A stretch of DNA of 64,000 bases, from positions 15,293,501-15,357,500 of the forward strand of contig NC_084932.1 in NCBI RefSeq assembly GCF_958298935.1. Direction: 5' to 3'. Of the stretch, positions 10,890 to 23,061 are shown piece by piece (the first letter of the stretch is position 1; every line of letters begins with the position of its first letter). The notes below the pieces were generated by a model that saw nothing but the letters and a program-made list of their open reading frames with translations, had not been told where the DNA came from and made no database searches. Source of the stretch: Phragmites australis (lineage: Eukaryota; Streptophyta; Magnoliopsida; Poales; Poaceae). The translations under genes were made by a program, and so were the position numbers.

Positions 10890-12187
10890 CATAGGTCATG
10901 GTTGTAAACTTTCCTGCTCAGGGTGTCAGCCACAACATTAGCCTTGTCTGGGTGTCATTGGATACTCAGGTTGTAATCTCTTATCAATTATAACCACCTT
11001 CGTTGCATCAGATACAACTCGGACTGAGTGAAAATATACTTCAGGCTCTTGTGATCCGTATAGATCTCGCACTTATTCCCCAGAAAATAGAGCCTCCATA
11101 TCTTAAGTGCATGTACAACTGCTGCTAACTCTAGGTCATTTGTTGGGTAGCTTTCTTCATGCAGCTTCAGTTGCCTAGATGCATAAGACACAACCTTGCC
11201 ATCTTGCATTAGTTCACAGCCTAAACTCTAGCATGAGGCATCAAAATAGACCACAAAGTCCTTTTGGATATGTGGCAATTTCAACACGGGGGTTGTAGCT
11301 AGTCTCTTCTTGAGTTCTTGCAAACTCTTTTTGCATGCTTCATCCCATTCAAACTTAGCATCTTTCTAGATAAGCTTGGTCATTGGCTTACCTATCTTTG
11401 AAAACCCTTCAATAAACATGCTGTAGTAACCCGCCAATCAGAGGAAGCTTCTAATTTCTGAGACATTGATTGGTTGAATCCAGTCAACTACTGCCTAAAC
11501 TTTTGAAGGGTCCACTGATATCCCTTCCGCTGTCAGAACATGTGGAAGAAATGCCACTTTTTAAAGCCAAAACTCACACTTGCTGAATTTGGCACAGAGC
11601 TGATGTACTCTTAGCCTTTCCATAACCACTCACATATGTTATTCTTGCTCTTCTGCACTCCTTGAGTAGACAAGAATATCATCAATGAACACTATCACAA
11701 AATTGTTCAGTTCATGCATGAATACCTTATTCATAAGATTTATGAACTATACTGGGGCATTTATCAGTCTAATTGATATGACTGTGAACTCATATAATCC
11801 ATACCTTGTTACAAAGGTGGTCTTCTGAATGTCACTTTTCCTAATCCTCAATTGGTAGTACCCAGATCTCAAATCTATCTTAGAGAAGTACTTGACTCCT
11901 CTTAACTAATCGAACAAATCATCAATCTGGGGTAGTGAGTACTTGTTCTTGATGGTCGCCTCATTCAAGGAACGGTAATCAACACACATCCGTTGACTCC
12001 CATCTTTCTTCTCTACAAATAGAATTGGTGATCCCCAAGGTGAAGAACTAGGTCTGATGAACCCACTTGCTTGTAATTCTCTCATCTATTCCTTCAAGAA
12101 CTCCAGTTCATTGACTGCCATCCTGTAAGGTCTCTTTGCAATCCAAGCTGTTCTGGGTAGGAGATCAATAACGAACTCTATGTCATG
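10890..12187 (-). pseudogene. Reverse transcriptase and RNase H of element B
   Basis: RNase H is open at 10988-11209 ([17 protein letters not shown] and [11 protein letters not shown]). RT carries the catalytic box FIDDI at 11674-11688 with both aspartates kept. Upstream the frame runs to DHDIEFVIDLLPRTA and stops at the solo LTR (12187). Several in-frame stops, so inactive. Confidence 0.85.
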
Positions 12188-12192
12188 GTCCG

Positions 12193-15100
12193 TGTAACAC
12201 ACTAATTTTTAACTTTTCCTAATAGTAAAGAATTTTTGTTAGAAGTGTTGTGCTAGCTCTTGAAAACCCTAGAGAGAAAAAAACATTAATTTATAAAGCA
12301 AATAATTAATTTAGGAATTGTTTGTCGTATTCATGTAGGAATAGATGCATTAGGGTTTGATTGTGTGGAAAGTCCCTTTTGAAAAAAAAAACCCCGAGTG
12401 CGTTATTTGGAATTAAAAAGAAAATCAAATGAAGATACAAAAAAGGGGGAAATAGGAAAATGCTTTTAAAAGAAAATCTTTCTCACTCTCTCTGGGCCGA
12501 AACCTTCTTTCCCGGCCTTTTTCCTTCCTCCCCGCCCGGGCCAGCCTGCTCCTTCCTCCGTCTCCCCGCTTGGGCCGGCCGAAGGCCGCGGCCAAGCGAC
12601 GCCGGGGCATTTTTCACCAGTGGCGCCTAGCCGTTTTCCGTTTTCACTCGAATAGCGCCTTCTTCTTTCTCCCGCCTGCGCCGAACTCTGCTCGATATTG
12701 GATCAAAACCAATGCCGATTCGCCAAACCTTCCGCGTCCGAATCCCAACTGACTCGGACTTATCCGTAGCCGCATACCCGCCTATATAAACACCCAAGCA
12801 CCCTCGGTTTATTTCCATCTAAAGCGTGCGCAAGTTCTAGCCCCGCCGCCGCCATAGCCGAGCCACCCGAGCTTCGCCGCCGCTGTTCCGACGCTCGTTT
12901 GCCGTAGCCGAGCCGCGCTCGAGCATCTTCGTCGTCTACCGCGTCCACTGCAGCTTTCTTCATCGAGTTTTGGCCGCCGGAACTCCCTCCCTGACATTGC
13001 CCGAGGCTCGCCGACGTCTACCCCGCCACCGCACGCCACCCGAGCCACGCTGTCGTCGGTATGTGACTAAAACGGAATCCCCGTGCTCCCTTCTCTCTCT
13101 ACCGCCACTCGCCGTCGCCCCCCGTAGCCGGTGACGAGGTCCGTCGCCTCTCCGGTGAGTAGCATCGCCGCGCCGAACGGTCCGCCACCGTTCTCCTCTA
13201 GCGCCGGTCGGCCAAAGCCCCCCCCCCCCACGCCGGTAGCCGTTAGATCTATTCTGGACGGCCCAAATTAGATCCCGATACCCCTTCGGCCACCCCATCC
13301 TGAGCAGCCACGTGGCACCACTTAAACCCAGTCAGCGCCACGTCAGCCTGCCACCTCAGCAACCATGCCGACGTGTCATCCTAGTCATCATGCCACGTCA
13401 ACCGCAGCAGCCCAGTCAGCAAAATCAGCATTTTTCAATACAAAAATAATTCCAAAAATTCCAGAAATTGGTACTTTTGCAATAAAGCCCTGAACTCTTC
13501 TGAAATTAGTTAAAAGCCCCTATCTTTTTGCAGTTTAGTCCCTGATCTTTCCCATAATTACAATTAGGTCCCTCTGTTTTTGCAAAAAGGCCCCTGTTCT
13601 TTCTGTTTAATCCAAATTAGGTCCTTTTTCTTTTTCAGAATAACCCTAAAACTTGTTTCTAGCATAACTTTCTCGTTCTAGCTCCGATTTAGACGATTTT
13701 CGCGCTCCCGCGTTCATAGCAACGTGTACTATCTTGTAGTACCTTTTTCATAGATGTTAGTTACTGTATGGTGTACTGTTCTTAGTTGGTTTTGTTGTTT
13801 TCTTTTCCGGTACGTGTCGAAAGCAGACGAAGAGCAGTTCGAGAACCTTCAGGACCAAATTTTTGAAGAGTCTGAGCAGCAAGTTGGGAGAGGCAAGTGC
13901 CCTTGAACATTTTGATCCCAGTTTGTTTAAAATGCGTTCTTTTCAAATATGCATGCTGTTAATCCTGAATCCTATGTATGTGTAGTACCCTGTTCCATAT
14001 AATTCCTTGTCGCCATGTTGATAGTAGAGGATATGATGGGTAGTCATGCTTAGCTTCGCACAAAAGGGATTGAAGGGTTAAGGGTTAAACATGATTAACT
14101 AATCAATGCATTTATGAGTTGGGAACATTAATGATGGCAATAGCAACATGGAATCTTAGGCCTTGAGCAAAGATGGGTCAGTGATGATGAAGTTATGATG
14201 TTGGTTTAGTCTTTGCTCAAGTAACCTAAGTAAGGACTGGTTCGTAGAGCGACAACCCAAGATATATTGTACCAACCACGAGACCTGGTATGGGACAGGC
14301 CTAGCCTATTAATTAGTGGATTCCAGTTTTTTTGTGCGTGCCAACCGGAAGAGTGGATGTGTGGGGATGGCAAAGGCCAGAACCATTTTGTTAGTGGTAT
14401 GAGATGTGTAGTGGAAGGGAAGGGTGAAAACTTTCCGGAGCTACAAGGCGCAAAAGGGGGCTTCTGGGTGGTGTGATGCCACTTTGACGGCGGTGAAACC
14501 TAGCGGGCATGCACATACTGGATGAAACTTTGTAACGGCTTTGTAGTGACTTTCCGGGCGACACACCACTGGAGTGTGTTAAGTGTTTCGCAGACACGGC
14601 AACAAGGAAAATCACGACTTGTGGTGAAAGCTAGACAACCTCTACAGAGTGTAAAATCTGATATATCAGCAGTGCTCACGGTTATGAGAGACTTGGATCC
14701 TCACATGATTAGCCAAGAGGGTTGGGTCGTTTTGGTCTGTGGAGAGCCTGATGTGGGAACTCAGGTGGAGGGAAAAACTGTGGAGATGGTTCTAGGAGCT
14801 GGAGGTCTAATGATGATGAACCTAGTTAAGTAGGTTGCTTTCATAAAACTTCATTAGTACAGTTGGCTTTTATGCAAAACTATAACTGTTAGGGCATGTT
14901 CCTTGTTTAAGCTTGCATAGCATTCTATTTCCCACACTTGCGGAGTACTAGTTGTACTCACACTTGTTGTTTTTACCCCAAATGCTGTTCAAGCGCTGCT
15001 CAGACAATGAAGGAGATCCAGATTACTTCAATGATGAAGAGGAAAATTGCTAGGCTGGTGTTTCCCCCGGTCAAATGCCTGTGGAAGTTGGAATTTCGCG

Positions 15101-15286
15101 GAGTATCGCTGTGTGTTTTTATTTATTTATTAAAGACTTTTAGTCTCATTATTTATTATAGTTAAAGCGTTGTAATAATGACACTGGATGTGATACACTG
15201 ATGAAGTCGCTGCATGTATGAAACTTGATCCTGGCATACATGTGGTTTACATCTGGTTTTGCCCCTTTCTAAAACCGGGTGTGATA
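12193..15286 (+). mobile_element. Solo LTR (3094 bp) of a large-LTR gypsy element, nested in B
   Basis: It begins TGTAACACAC and ends GGGTGTGATA, an imperfect inverted terminal pair with the last CA changed to TA. It is flanked on both sides by GTCCG (12188-12192 and 15287-15291). Removing it and one GTCCG restores the minus-strand reading GMPPDHDI of element B in frame, which fixes the boundaries. There is no gag or pol inside. A TATA box at 12783 sets the plus strand as its sense. The stretch 13440-13640 has repeated 'TAGGTCCCT...' phrases that I associate with LTRs of large-LTR gypsy elements in grasses. Open frames at 12425-13298 and 14267-15165 show no family features; I take them as chance. 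Confidence 0.9.
12783..12790 (+). promoter_or_regulatory. TATA box of the solo LTR
   Basis: TATATAAA in a GC-richer surrounding, about 590 bp from the LTR start. It is the best promoter candidate in this LTR. Transcription from it would run antisense to element B. Confidence 0.5.
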
Positions 15287-15291
15287 GTCCG

Positions 15292-16960
15292 GTGGCATAC
15301 CAGGTAATTCCTCTAGGAATACATCTAGGTACTCACATACCACTAGCACATCTTCTATTGACTGGGTAGTCAAGTTGCATACCATTGGGTCAAATTTGGG
15401 TCCTTTAGGTTCAAACTCTACCTTGATTCTTTTATGATACCAGGGTAACTCTTCTACTAGCACAAGCTATATTGCCTTGTGCTTGGTTAACCAATCCATT
15501 ACCAGTATGACATCTATTCCATTTGAATTCATAATAACTAGGTTTACTAGGAACTCTACCCCACTTAAACGGAGTTTAATCGGGAGCATCCTAGATGACA
15601 TAAGATAATTCCTACAGGAGATTGAATCATCTTAGGATTCTTAAGAACCACCTTTGGCAACTTATGATGTGCACCAAACTTTAAAGAAACAAACAAATGC
15701 GAAGCTCCAGAATTAAATAAGACTATTGCAAGGGTTGAGGTGACTGGGAACTCACCAAGTATGACTTCCGGTGCTTCCTGTACTTCCTGGGTGTCGATGT
15801 GGTTAATGCGGCCTCGTCCATAGTTCTGTGACTGTCCGGCTGACTGATTCCCTCCTCATCCAACTCCTCATGCGGGAGCTCTCTGGGCTGAACGGGCTGG
15901 AGCATTGTTCCTATTGGCATTGGGGAAGTCCTTCATGTAGTGACCTGGTTGATGGTAGATGTAGCATGTTCTCTGCATAATGGCTGAAGTTAGGGTGGTA
16001 CTCTCCTGAGACTACCCTGCACTGGAATTGCAGGGAGCAGATGCTGTTCTGCATGATGTGGATCCCAGAGTCTAATACTGCATAGTTTGCTGCTACCGAT
16101 ATTGGAATCTCTGCCTACGATTGAGACTTGTCCCCTAGGACCTACTACCCTCCTTCATATGGTTAGAGAACATTCTCTTCCTTTCTGCCTCTATGGGCGC
16201 ATGGGCCTCCTCTAGAATGATGGTGCTGTTAATCATAGTGTTGAAGTCAGGGTATATGACAGATATGAGCTGGACATACAAGCTATGCTGCAGCCCTTTT
16301 TGAAACAATCCTACTTCTTCTTGTTTGTTGACACGTCTACCGAGGCATAGCGAGAAAGATGGATGAACTTCTAGATGTACTAATTTACTGTCATTGATCC
16401 TTGCTTTAGGCTACAAAATTCATCAGCCTTAATTTCCATAGTCCCTTCCAGCACATGGTACTTCTGAAACTCTTCATAAAATTCCTCCCAAGTGATGGCA
16501 TCGGCATCCACTGATGCCACGTAGTAGTTCTCCCACCATTATGCTGTTGATCCATTAAGTTGATGGGCTGCTAGATTCACCTTTTCTTGACCCTCACAAT
16601 TGATGACTCTAAGCTTTCTAGTGATGGACCTTAGCTAGTCATCAGCCTCTAAGGGGTTTTTGGTACTGTCAAAAGTTGGAGGTTTGATCCTCATGAACTC
16701 TAACATCTTGTTCTGAGGTCCATAACCTCGGTAGTAGATGGGTTTTTTTGGCCATCACCGCCACCAGGTCACTATCCGATGGTGGGGGCAGTGGGGATCC
16801 TTGACTACTGCAGTGGCTTTGCTAGATTTCCTGCTCCATTAGTTCTCGGCTAACTTGGGAGTTGACAACCCTACCTTTGTCTCTACCTTGTCTCGTAGCC
16901 GCTCTCCCTCTGGATCCTATCGTGCTTTAAGTTTTAGATCCACCCTCAGGGGCCACAACG
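15292..16960 (-). pseudogene. gag and protease of element B
   Basis: 15269-15463 is the protease-RT linker (VCEYLDVFLEELPGMPPD). At about 15700-15720 the protease active site reads VLFNSGASHLF; the family has FDSGAS, so the catalytic Asp is Asn (codon at 15712-15714). The zinc knuckle near 15930-15980 reads CYIYHQPGHYMKDFP, with the second and last Cys lost. The gag core and N-terminus extend to about 16960, with many stops. Not functional. Confidence 0.8.
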
Positions 16961-18225
16961 ATGAGAGCCCCCTAGTGTTGTTGCCAAAATCAAGAGATTG
17001 CCTAGATGACTCCATCTGTTCTCTATAGATAAGAGAGGAAGCAAGAGATTAGATGCAGCTAAAAGATGAGGCAAGCAAGATAAAAGCAAGGATAATCCTT
17101 GCCAATCATGCAATTAAGAGCCAACAAGAATCAGCACCAAACACAAGCACCAACAATATGTATTAAACAAACCTAGGACTATCTCTGTGAAATCACTTGT
17201 ACAAAAGTTTTCTTTTGACAAACGACAAAAGCATGCTCACAAAGCATCTAACTATAGGGCTATCTACAACAAAAGCTACAAAAGGATCTATTCCTACTAC
17301 TAACTAGTCGTGACGCGTCATCCTCATGCGTCATCTGTGAACCTATTAGTGGTGTTGCTAGCGGCTAACTCAGCAGGTAAAAGGATCCCTACTGGTGTCA
17401 GGGTGGAAGTGGGGTCGAAGATTCTGTCGACGCTATTGTCGCTATCATGGTCACTAACGAGCTCGCACTACCTAAGGTCCTCCTCCTCCGAGTAATCAGT
17501 GGGTATCACTATATCTCCATCCTAAATCGGCTCAGTGGGCACTAAACCTCCACTAGCTATTGGAACTGGCAAGGGGCCAATCTTGCCATCTACTATAGCT
17601 GTTGCTATATGTGCTGGTAGGAGAGGTACACCTAAAAGGACGATGTCCTGTGTCCAACTCACGGGTAGTGTGAAGGTAATCTTCCTGGCAGTTGTTCTAA
17701 CTCGAGAGCCATTCATGGCATTCTGTCAGTTAAGATCCCAGTGATGTGCCCTTACCCTCCTGTGCCATCCTTCATGATTTCTTACCATGGTGTTTTCATC
17801 AGCTGCAGCCTGAACTCTGATCTGACCCAGCATCACACAGAGAGCTCTCTCCCGTGTCTATGACTCCTCTGACCTCTGGACCAACTTGGAACAGCTGATA
17901 GGTCTCATTGTGCATGTGCTCCAAGGCGTGGAGGTACTGTGCCATGACGGCCACGATGGAGTCATCCTCCTCTTCTTCCTGCCCTGCATCCTCCATGGCG
18001 GTTAGGCGTGAGCACAAAGTAGCTCGCTGCCCAGCGGCAGCTGGAAAGTTCCTCATGGGAGTGTGTGCCACTTCTCTAACACGCCTCCCACACAGGTGCT
18101 GAAGTGCTTCATAGGCTACCAATTGGTATGTGTTAGGGTACCGTACTCTAGTGGTATTGATGTGCCCCGGTCGCAAGTTGGGGTATCTCGGACAGTCGAA
18201 GATCTGTAGCAGAACCTTGCACTTA
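16961..18225 (-). other. Upstream leader or LTR part of element B with an unidentified ORF
   Basis: No gag-pol homology visible. The sequence next to gag (16960-17000) looks like a leader. At 17799-18225 the minus strand is open for about 140 residues, starting at the junction with element D. It has CPRYPNLRPGHINTT, VREVAHTPMRNFPAA and an acidic run (EDAGQEEEEDDS). The apparent Met start (18242) lies in the LTR of D, so the true start has been cut off. I do not recognise the protein; it may be an accessory ORF of element B or of another element. Confidence 0.45.
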
Positions 18226-21193
18226 TGTGAGGAACCATCCAAACAGTATTCTAATTAATCATTTACTTAATCACTACTTCAACGATTAATCAGAATACCG
18301 CTTCGGTAGTCCCGGCACGTGTTTTGTGCCCGGGATCGGAACACATGCCTTACCAACATATAGCATCACAACAAAGCTTAAGAAAGAGCGAGTAATTAAA
18401 TATTATATTACAAGTCTTTAAACATGCAGTTATTTTCACAATTTACATCAAAAGGAAACAACCACTACACAGCAGAAGAAAACTATACAACAAAAGGATA
18501 TGGAGCCACATACCCTTAGGCTCCATACCAAAACACTGAGTTCAGAGTAGAGTGTGCTACTCCTTCCTGCCACCATGATTGGTAGAAACAAAGTAGCCGA
18601 ACACTGTCGCTTCCTCGCCGACCTGTGAACCTGCATCAACTTAAGGGCAGCACTATGAGTACGAAGGTACTTGCAAGTCTCACACAATATAGAGCACATA
18701 TACATAGCTCGACTCCAAGGATCATGCATTAGCTAGTAGCAAGGATTAAACATGCGGTTAAGTGAATTAAAGCGGTAAGCAACCTAGACATATGTGTGTG
18801 CAACTAACTTAACCAACATATATGAAACTACCCTGCACCAACAACTGAATATAAGTAAAGGTAATCAACATGTGTATCAAAAGAATAACAAGTACCAACT
18901 CTGACCACTCCCACATAGCCACCATGTCCATACCACCACCACGAACCCGAACCACAAATCCACAATGAACCTCTATGACCGATACAGATGAAATAATAGC
19001 ACGCTCATGACCGAGAGCGCGGCAGTTCGAACTGTTTATACACCCTATAGGGGAATACTCTTGGACCCACACGACATGAGGACCATATGGCTTGTGCCAC
19101 CCGCTAAAGTGCACACAAGGGGGTACCCATGACAACCTTTCCCAACCAGCCCCAACTGTGTGGGGCATGCATCGCTGGGTGCGGTGATACTAGAGCTACT
19201 CCCGGAGCAAACTAGTGCCGCTTACAAGCCCGCTTGCTCACACAGTCGGTGTTCACGCCCACAAAGCCACAGCTGCGAAGGTATTCGGCTCGCCTTACCA
19301 TTAGATCGGCATGTGGTGAGTAAGGTAAGTTCTAAAGCCAACGGTACCGACAGACAGCCTTAAACGATGCAAGCGGTCTATGGTGCTCGGGTTTCCTCTC
19401 CCAACCTGCCCCCAGGACTTTCCTCTGAGGCAGACGACACCCCTAACACCGACCACGTCTCGTCTCATACACACCACTCACCAACCATCTCACCATCAGC
19501 ATGTATTTGTAATCAATAGTAATCCCTATACTTGCGAACAACGGAAAACACTGTCATTCGACTTCTACCGAAATACCTATGCTTTGCTAAGCATGTATAT
19601 TGTACTCGTACCTAGACATAACACCACCTCTAGGCTACAAGGAAATTACTTGAACAATTGACCAAGGTAGAAAGATGCAATCGGCATAGGTTCTACCCAA
19701 GGGTACCCGACACATGCATACATTCATAAGCATATTCATCAATTGAGACTTCCAAATTTGACATGGGTGAAATATGTTAGTTGCTTGCCTTGCTGCCCTG
19801 GTTCAGAAAGGTGGGGCGTGTCGGGATCGAACTCGGCCTCCGGGATCGTCGGATCGGCGTTCTCTAAAAACAATAACATATTCAATGCCATGAGTATGGA
19901 TGAAATGCAACAATGCATGGCGCAAAACATGAATTGTCCAAGTGGTTTCACATTTTTAGGAGATGGTATTGACTATCAGTGATTTAAACAACCGAAAACA
20001 CATTTAATTAACTCGTCAATTATCAAAAGTATTTTATGGAGTTCTAACACTTTTAACACGTAGTTCATACTCATACGAAGCTAACGCAACTGGTCTCACA
20101 TCATTTGGAGTTCGGATGAATTAATTATGAATTTTACAAGCCTCAGCTCGCTCAATAAATAGTAACTACGGAACCTCCGCATTTTTCCAGACTATCCGCA
20201 CATTTTCGCGGATACTCCGCACTACGGAACCTCCAAAAAATTGTTCGGAGGTTCCAGACTTTCCCGAACTTCCACTATTAGGGGCAAAACTTTGCCAAAT
20301 TGATTTGAGATCTTCTCCAACCCAAAGGGGGATACGTTTGGGAGAGTTTAGAGAGTCTAGTACTCACTTAACTACCTAGCAACTCAATTCCTAAATCAAA
20401 TCTCATCTAAAATCCTCTCTTTTCTTCTAAACCTCAAGAACGCTCCAACTTCGCCAAAAATCGCTCCAACCCGAAAACAATCCAACCAAAATGCGAGCAC
20501 ACGCCATGGATGCCTAGTAGACTCACCCAAGGTACTTTTACCCCACTTGGTGACCTTCGGAAAGAAGCAGAAAGCTCGGGACAGAGAAGAATAGCCGGAG
20601 CTCCAAAGTTTCAACCTAAAAACCAAAAGAGGTCAAAATCGCCTCGAATCTTTTTGGGCAGGCGAAAACAAATTGGATGGATGAGTAACCCTCAAGCATG
20701 TGGTCGCATGGGTACCACACATGTACCTCGGCTTCGCTTCTTAAGGCAGGAAACCAAAGGGAAAGGGGGAGAACTTGAGAGAGAGTGAGAGAGAGAGAGA
20801 GAGAGGACAACTTAACTTTTGCCTCTCACATGTGTTGGCCGGTTGGATGAGGGAGTGGAGCACGTGTGGGAGGGAAAGAGAGAGAGAGGGGCTGCTGCCC
20901 TTAGAGAAAGAGAGAGGGCCCACATGTAAGTGATCAATTCCAATTTTGCTTCTTATTCTTTTATCTCTCTCAAATTCCCTTCTCCCACCTCATTAATCCA
21001 AAGTGAGGTGCGCTAGTGTGCTAAAAACTCGAGAAACTTTTTTTACGTTGCGATTACAATCCTCAGGAGCATCTGATCCTGTATTCACAATTCATATTTC
21101 AATCTGGCGATCGGAAGCGATCCAAATTCAAATATGAAGCTATTGATGCATGTTTATTATTAAATACACAATTACAGATTTCGGGACGTGAAA
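18226..21193 (-). repeat. 3' LTR of element D
   Basis: Starts TGTGAGGAACC (plus strand) and ends GGGACGTGAAA. It aligns along its full length with 23062-26077, with scattered substitutions and small indels (for example about 14 bp missing near 18260, and a longer GA run at about 20780-20805). A likely TATA box, GTATAAAC on the minus strand, lies near 19036-19044 and is matched near 23880 in the other LTR. The stretch 20160-20270 has a recurring CGGAACCTCC/GCGGA motif. Short open frames (18448-20923) are matched in both LTRs and show no protein family. Confidence 0.92.
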
Positions 21194-21208
21194 AACCTTC
21201 CCCCCTTA
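21194..21208 (-). promoter_or_regulatory. Polypurine tract of element D
   Basis: Minus strand reads AAGGGGGGAAGG directly before the 3' LTR, the usual place for the plus-strand primer of reverse transcription. Confidence 0.75.
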
Positions 21209-21370
21209 GGAGAATCTCGTCCTGAGATTGGTATGAGTCGGGGAGAGAGCGATGAGCATGCTGTGAGTAGACAACATGCTAAGAGAGACAGAATCCAAAG
21301 GACACTTTCATTCACATGGCGATAACTTAGACACGTGAGAGATTCCAAATATGCTATATTACATTAACAT

Positions 21371-22150
21371 TTACATGTTCTCAAAGAACTCTGGATAAAC
21401 AGAGCGGAGCTTATCCTCTCGCTCCCATGTAGCTTCGGCTTCCGTATGGTTGCTCCATTGGACCTTAAGGAATTTGATGGAACTTCGCCGTATCTTGCGC
21501 TCGGCTTCATCCAAGATTCGGATTGGCCATTCATAATACGACAAGTCCGGTTGTAACTCTTGGGGTGCAACATCAACGACTTCGGTCGGGACTCGGAGGC
21601 ACTTCTTCAATTGTGATACATGGAACACATTGTGCATGGCGGAGAAAGACAGAGGCAAGTCCAACTGCTATTCCACCTCTCCACGCCGAGCAACAATCTG
21701 GAAAGGCCCCACATAACAAGGCGCTAGCTTGCCTCGGACTTGAAACCTTCGCACGCCTTTGAGAGGTGATGCTTTAAGGTACACATGATCTCCAACCTCA
21801 AATGTAAGCTCTCGGTGGCGACGATCCGCATAGCTCTTCTGCCCGGATTGAGCCATGAGAAGACTCTTCCGAATGCTCAGAACATGATCTTTCGCTTCCT
21901 TAACCAAATCCGGACCTAGGAAAGCCCGTTCGCCGAATTCGGACCAATTTAACGGCGTTCGGCACCTTCTGCAATAGAGAGCTTCAAAGGGCACCATCCC
22001 AATATTCGCTTGGAAGCTATTGTTGTAAGAGAACTCCGCAAATGGCAAGCACATGTCCCACCTCTTCCCATAAGTGAGGACACAAGCTCGAAGCATGTCT
22101 TCCAGAACCTGATTCACCTATTCGGTTTGACCGTCAGTTTGAGTGGCAGG
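21371..22150 (-). pseudogene. Integrase C-terminal part with chromodomain, element D
   Basis: Minus strand starts in HPATQTDGQTE at the fusion point, then a TAG stop, then VNQVLEDMLRACV, WDMCLPFAEFSYNNSF, RRHRELTFEVGDHVYLK and, in 21371-21664, the chromodomain (YYEWPIRILDEAERK ... FLKVQWSNHTEAEATWE). Stop at 21371-21373. The chromodomain would direct integration to particular chromatin. The catalytic core aspartates are deleted, so this is a remnant. Confidence 0.88.
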
Positions 22151-22533
22151 ATGCATGGCCAAAAAGTTCGACCACCACGCGCCCGCCAAGCCCTGAAGCT
22201 GATGTGCGGCATAAAGCGCCTTCTTGTGGTCCTCACATCTGAGGAGAGCAAGCTTCTGCTCGATCGTCCGGAGCCAGTGATCGGCATCCAGAGGATCTCA
22301 GCCCGTGTGAAGGATGGCGGCTGAGTCTGTAGGAAATCTGAGAAGTCATCTCGGCGCCCGGCTCCACCCCCTCCATGAGGTGTCATTTTGTGCATGAGAG
22401 CCTCAAGAAGTGCCTGGTTCATTTGGTAGTTTTGCTCAATTCTCATGAGCACTTTTGCCATTGTTGGCGGCGGGGGAGGATTATTCTCATTCGAGCCTTC
22501 GGGCTCATCCATATCTCGACGAGTTCTAACCAT
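22150..22533 (-). pseudogene. gag N-terminal part of element D, fused to integrase
   Basis: Starts MVRTRRDMDEPEG at 22533, continues through a proline run and MNQALLEALMHKM, and reaches AAHQLQGLAGAWWSNF, a capsid-core motif. Within a few codons it passes into integrase sequence (HPATQTDGQTE), so everything from mid-gag to late integrase is missing. A second frame in the middle (near 22270) suggests one more shift. Confidence 0.82.
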
Positions 22534-23042
22534 TTTGTAACGATAAAACGAAAAGGGAGACGTCAAAACTCCAACCTAGAGGAAACAGTACTAGTCAGTT
22601 ACTAATCACAAGTGATGCACGTTAAGGCATCACACATTTTCAGAAAAACACATGTTCAAAAGTGTGAAGGTTCCGCAAAAATGGCCAGAATATCCGCACT
22701 TATGCGGAACATCCACAAAAATCTCCAGAACATCCGCAAAAATGTGCGGAAGGTCCGCAGTTTTGATAGAAACTCTGACTAGTCATTAACAAGGAAAAAA
22801 AATGCATGCATGCAAACTGTTGCAATGATGATATGCTCGAATCCTATCTACCATTTCTTTCTCGTGCACTTCTCTCCGCAACAAACATCGAAACTCAAGA
22901 GCAATTATACCTAGGGGCATAATATTGCATTTTCATACATATTGATCATGAAGAGGCATAAACAAAACTTAGTGAGTTGTTTAGGTGAAGTTGACCACTT
23001 ACTAAACAACGTTCTAAATTACATTTAGGCTACTTAATTAAA

Positions 23043-23058
23043 CCAAGCTTTGATACCA
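23043..23058 (-). other. Primer binding site of element D (initiator tRNA-Met type)
   Basis: Minus strand TGGTATCAAAGCTTGG, three bases after the 5' LTR. It resembles the complement of the 3' end of plant initiator tRNA-Met (TGGTATCAGAGC...). Confidence 0.8.
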
Positions 23059-23061
23059 AGC

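Larger units (their letters stand above)
10239..18225 (-). mobile_element. Older Ty3/gypsy element B, interrupted twice
   Basis: Minus-strand order is gag (about 15880-16960), protease (about 15480-15880), RT, RNase H, then integrase, cut at 10239 by Tat copy 1. A solo LTR (12193-15286) splits it between protease and RT. The motif spelling (VFIDDILVYS, HPG..TKM, GMPPDHDI) is that of plant chromodomain-type gypsy elements. The end carrying the integrase C-terminus must lie left of Tat copy 1, outside the window. Its upstream end is cut by element D at 18226. Many stops are present. Confidence 0.85.

Noticed and set aside
12425..13298. Several basic, GC-rich open frames
   Set aside because: They lie in the GC-rich part of the solo LTR, overlap one another in different frames and show no family features.
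18448..18729. A ~93-residue frame conserved at 23296-23577
   Set aside because: Both are in the LTRs of element D, and similarity follows from LTR duplication; no protein features beyond a hydrophobic end.
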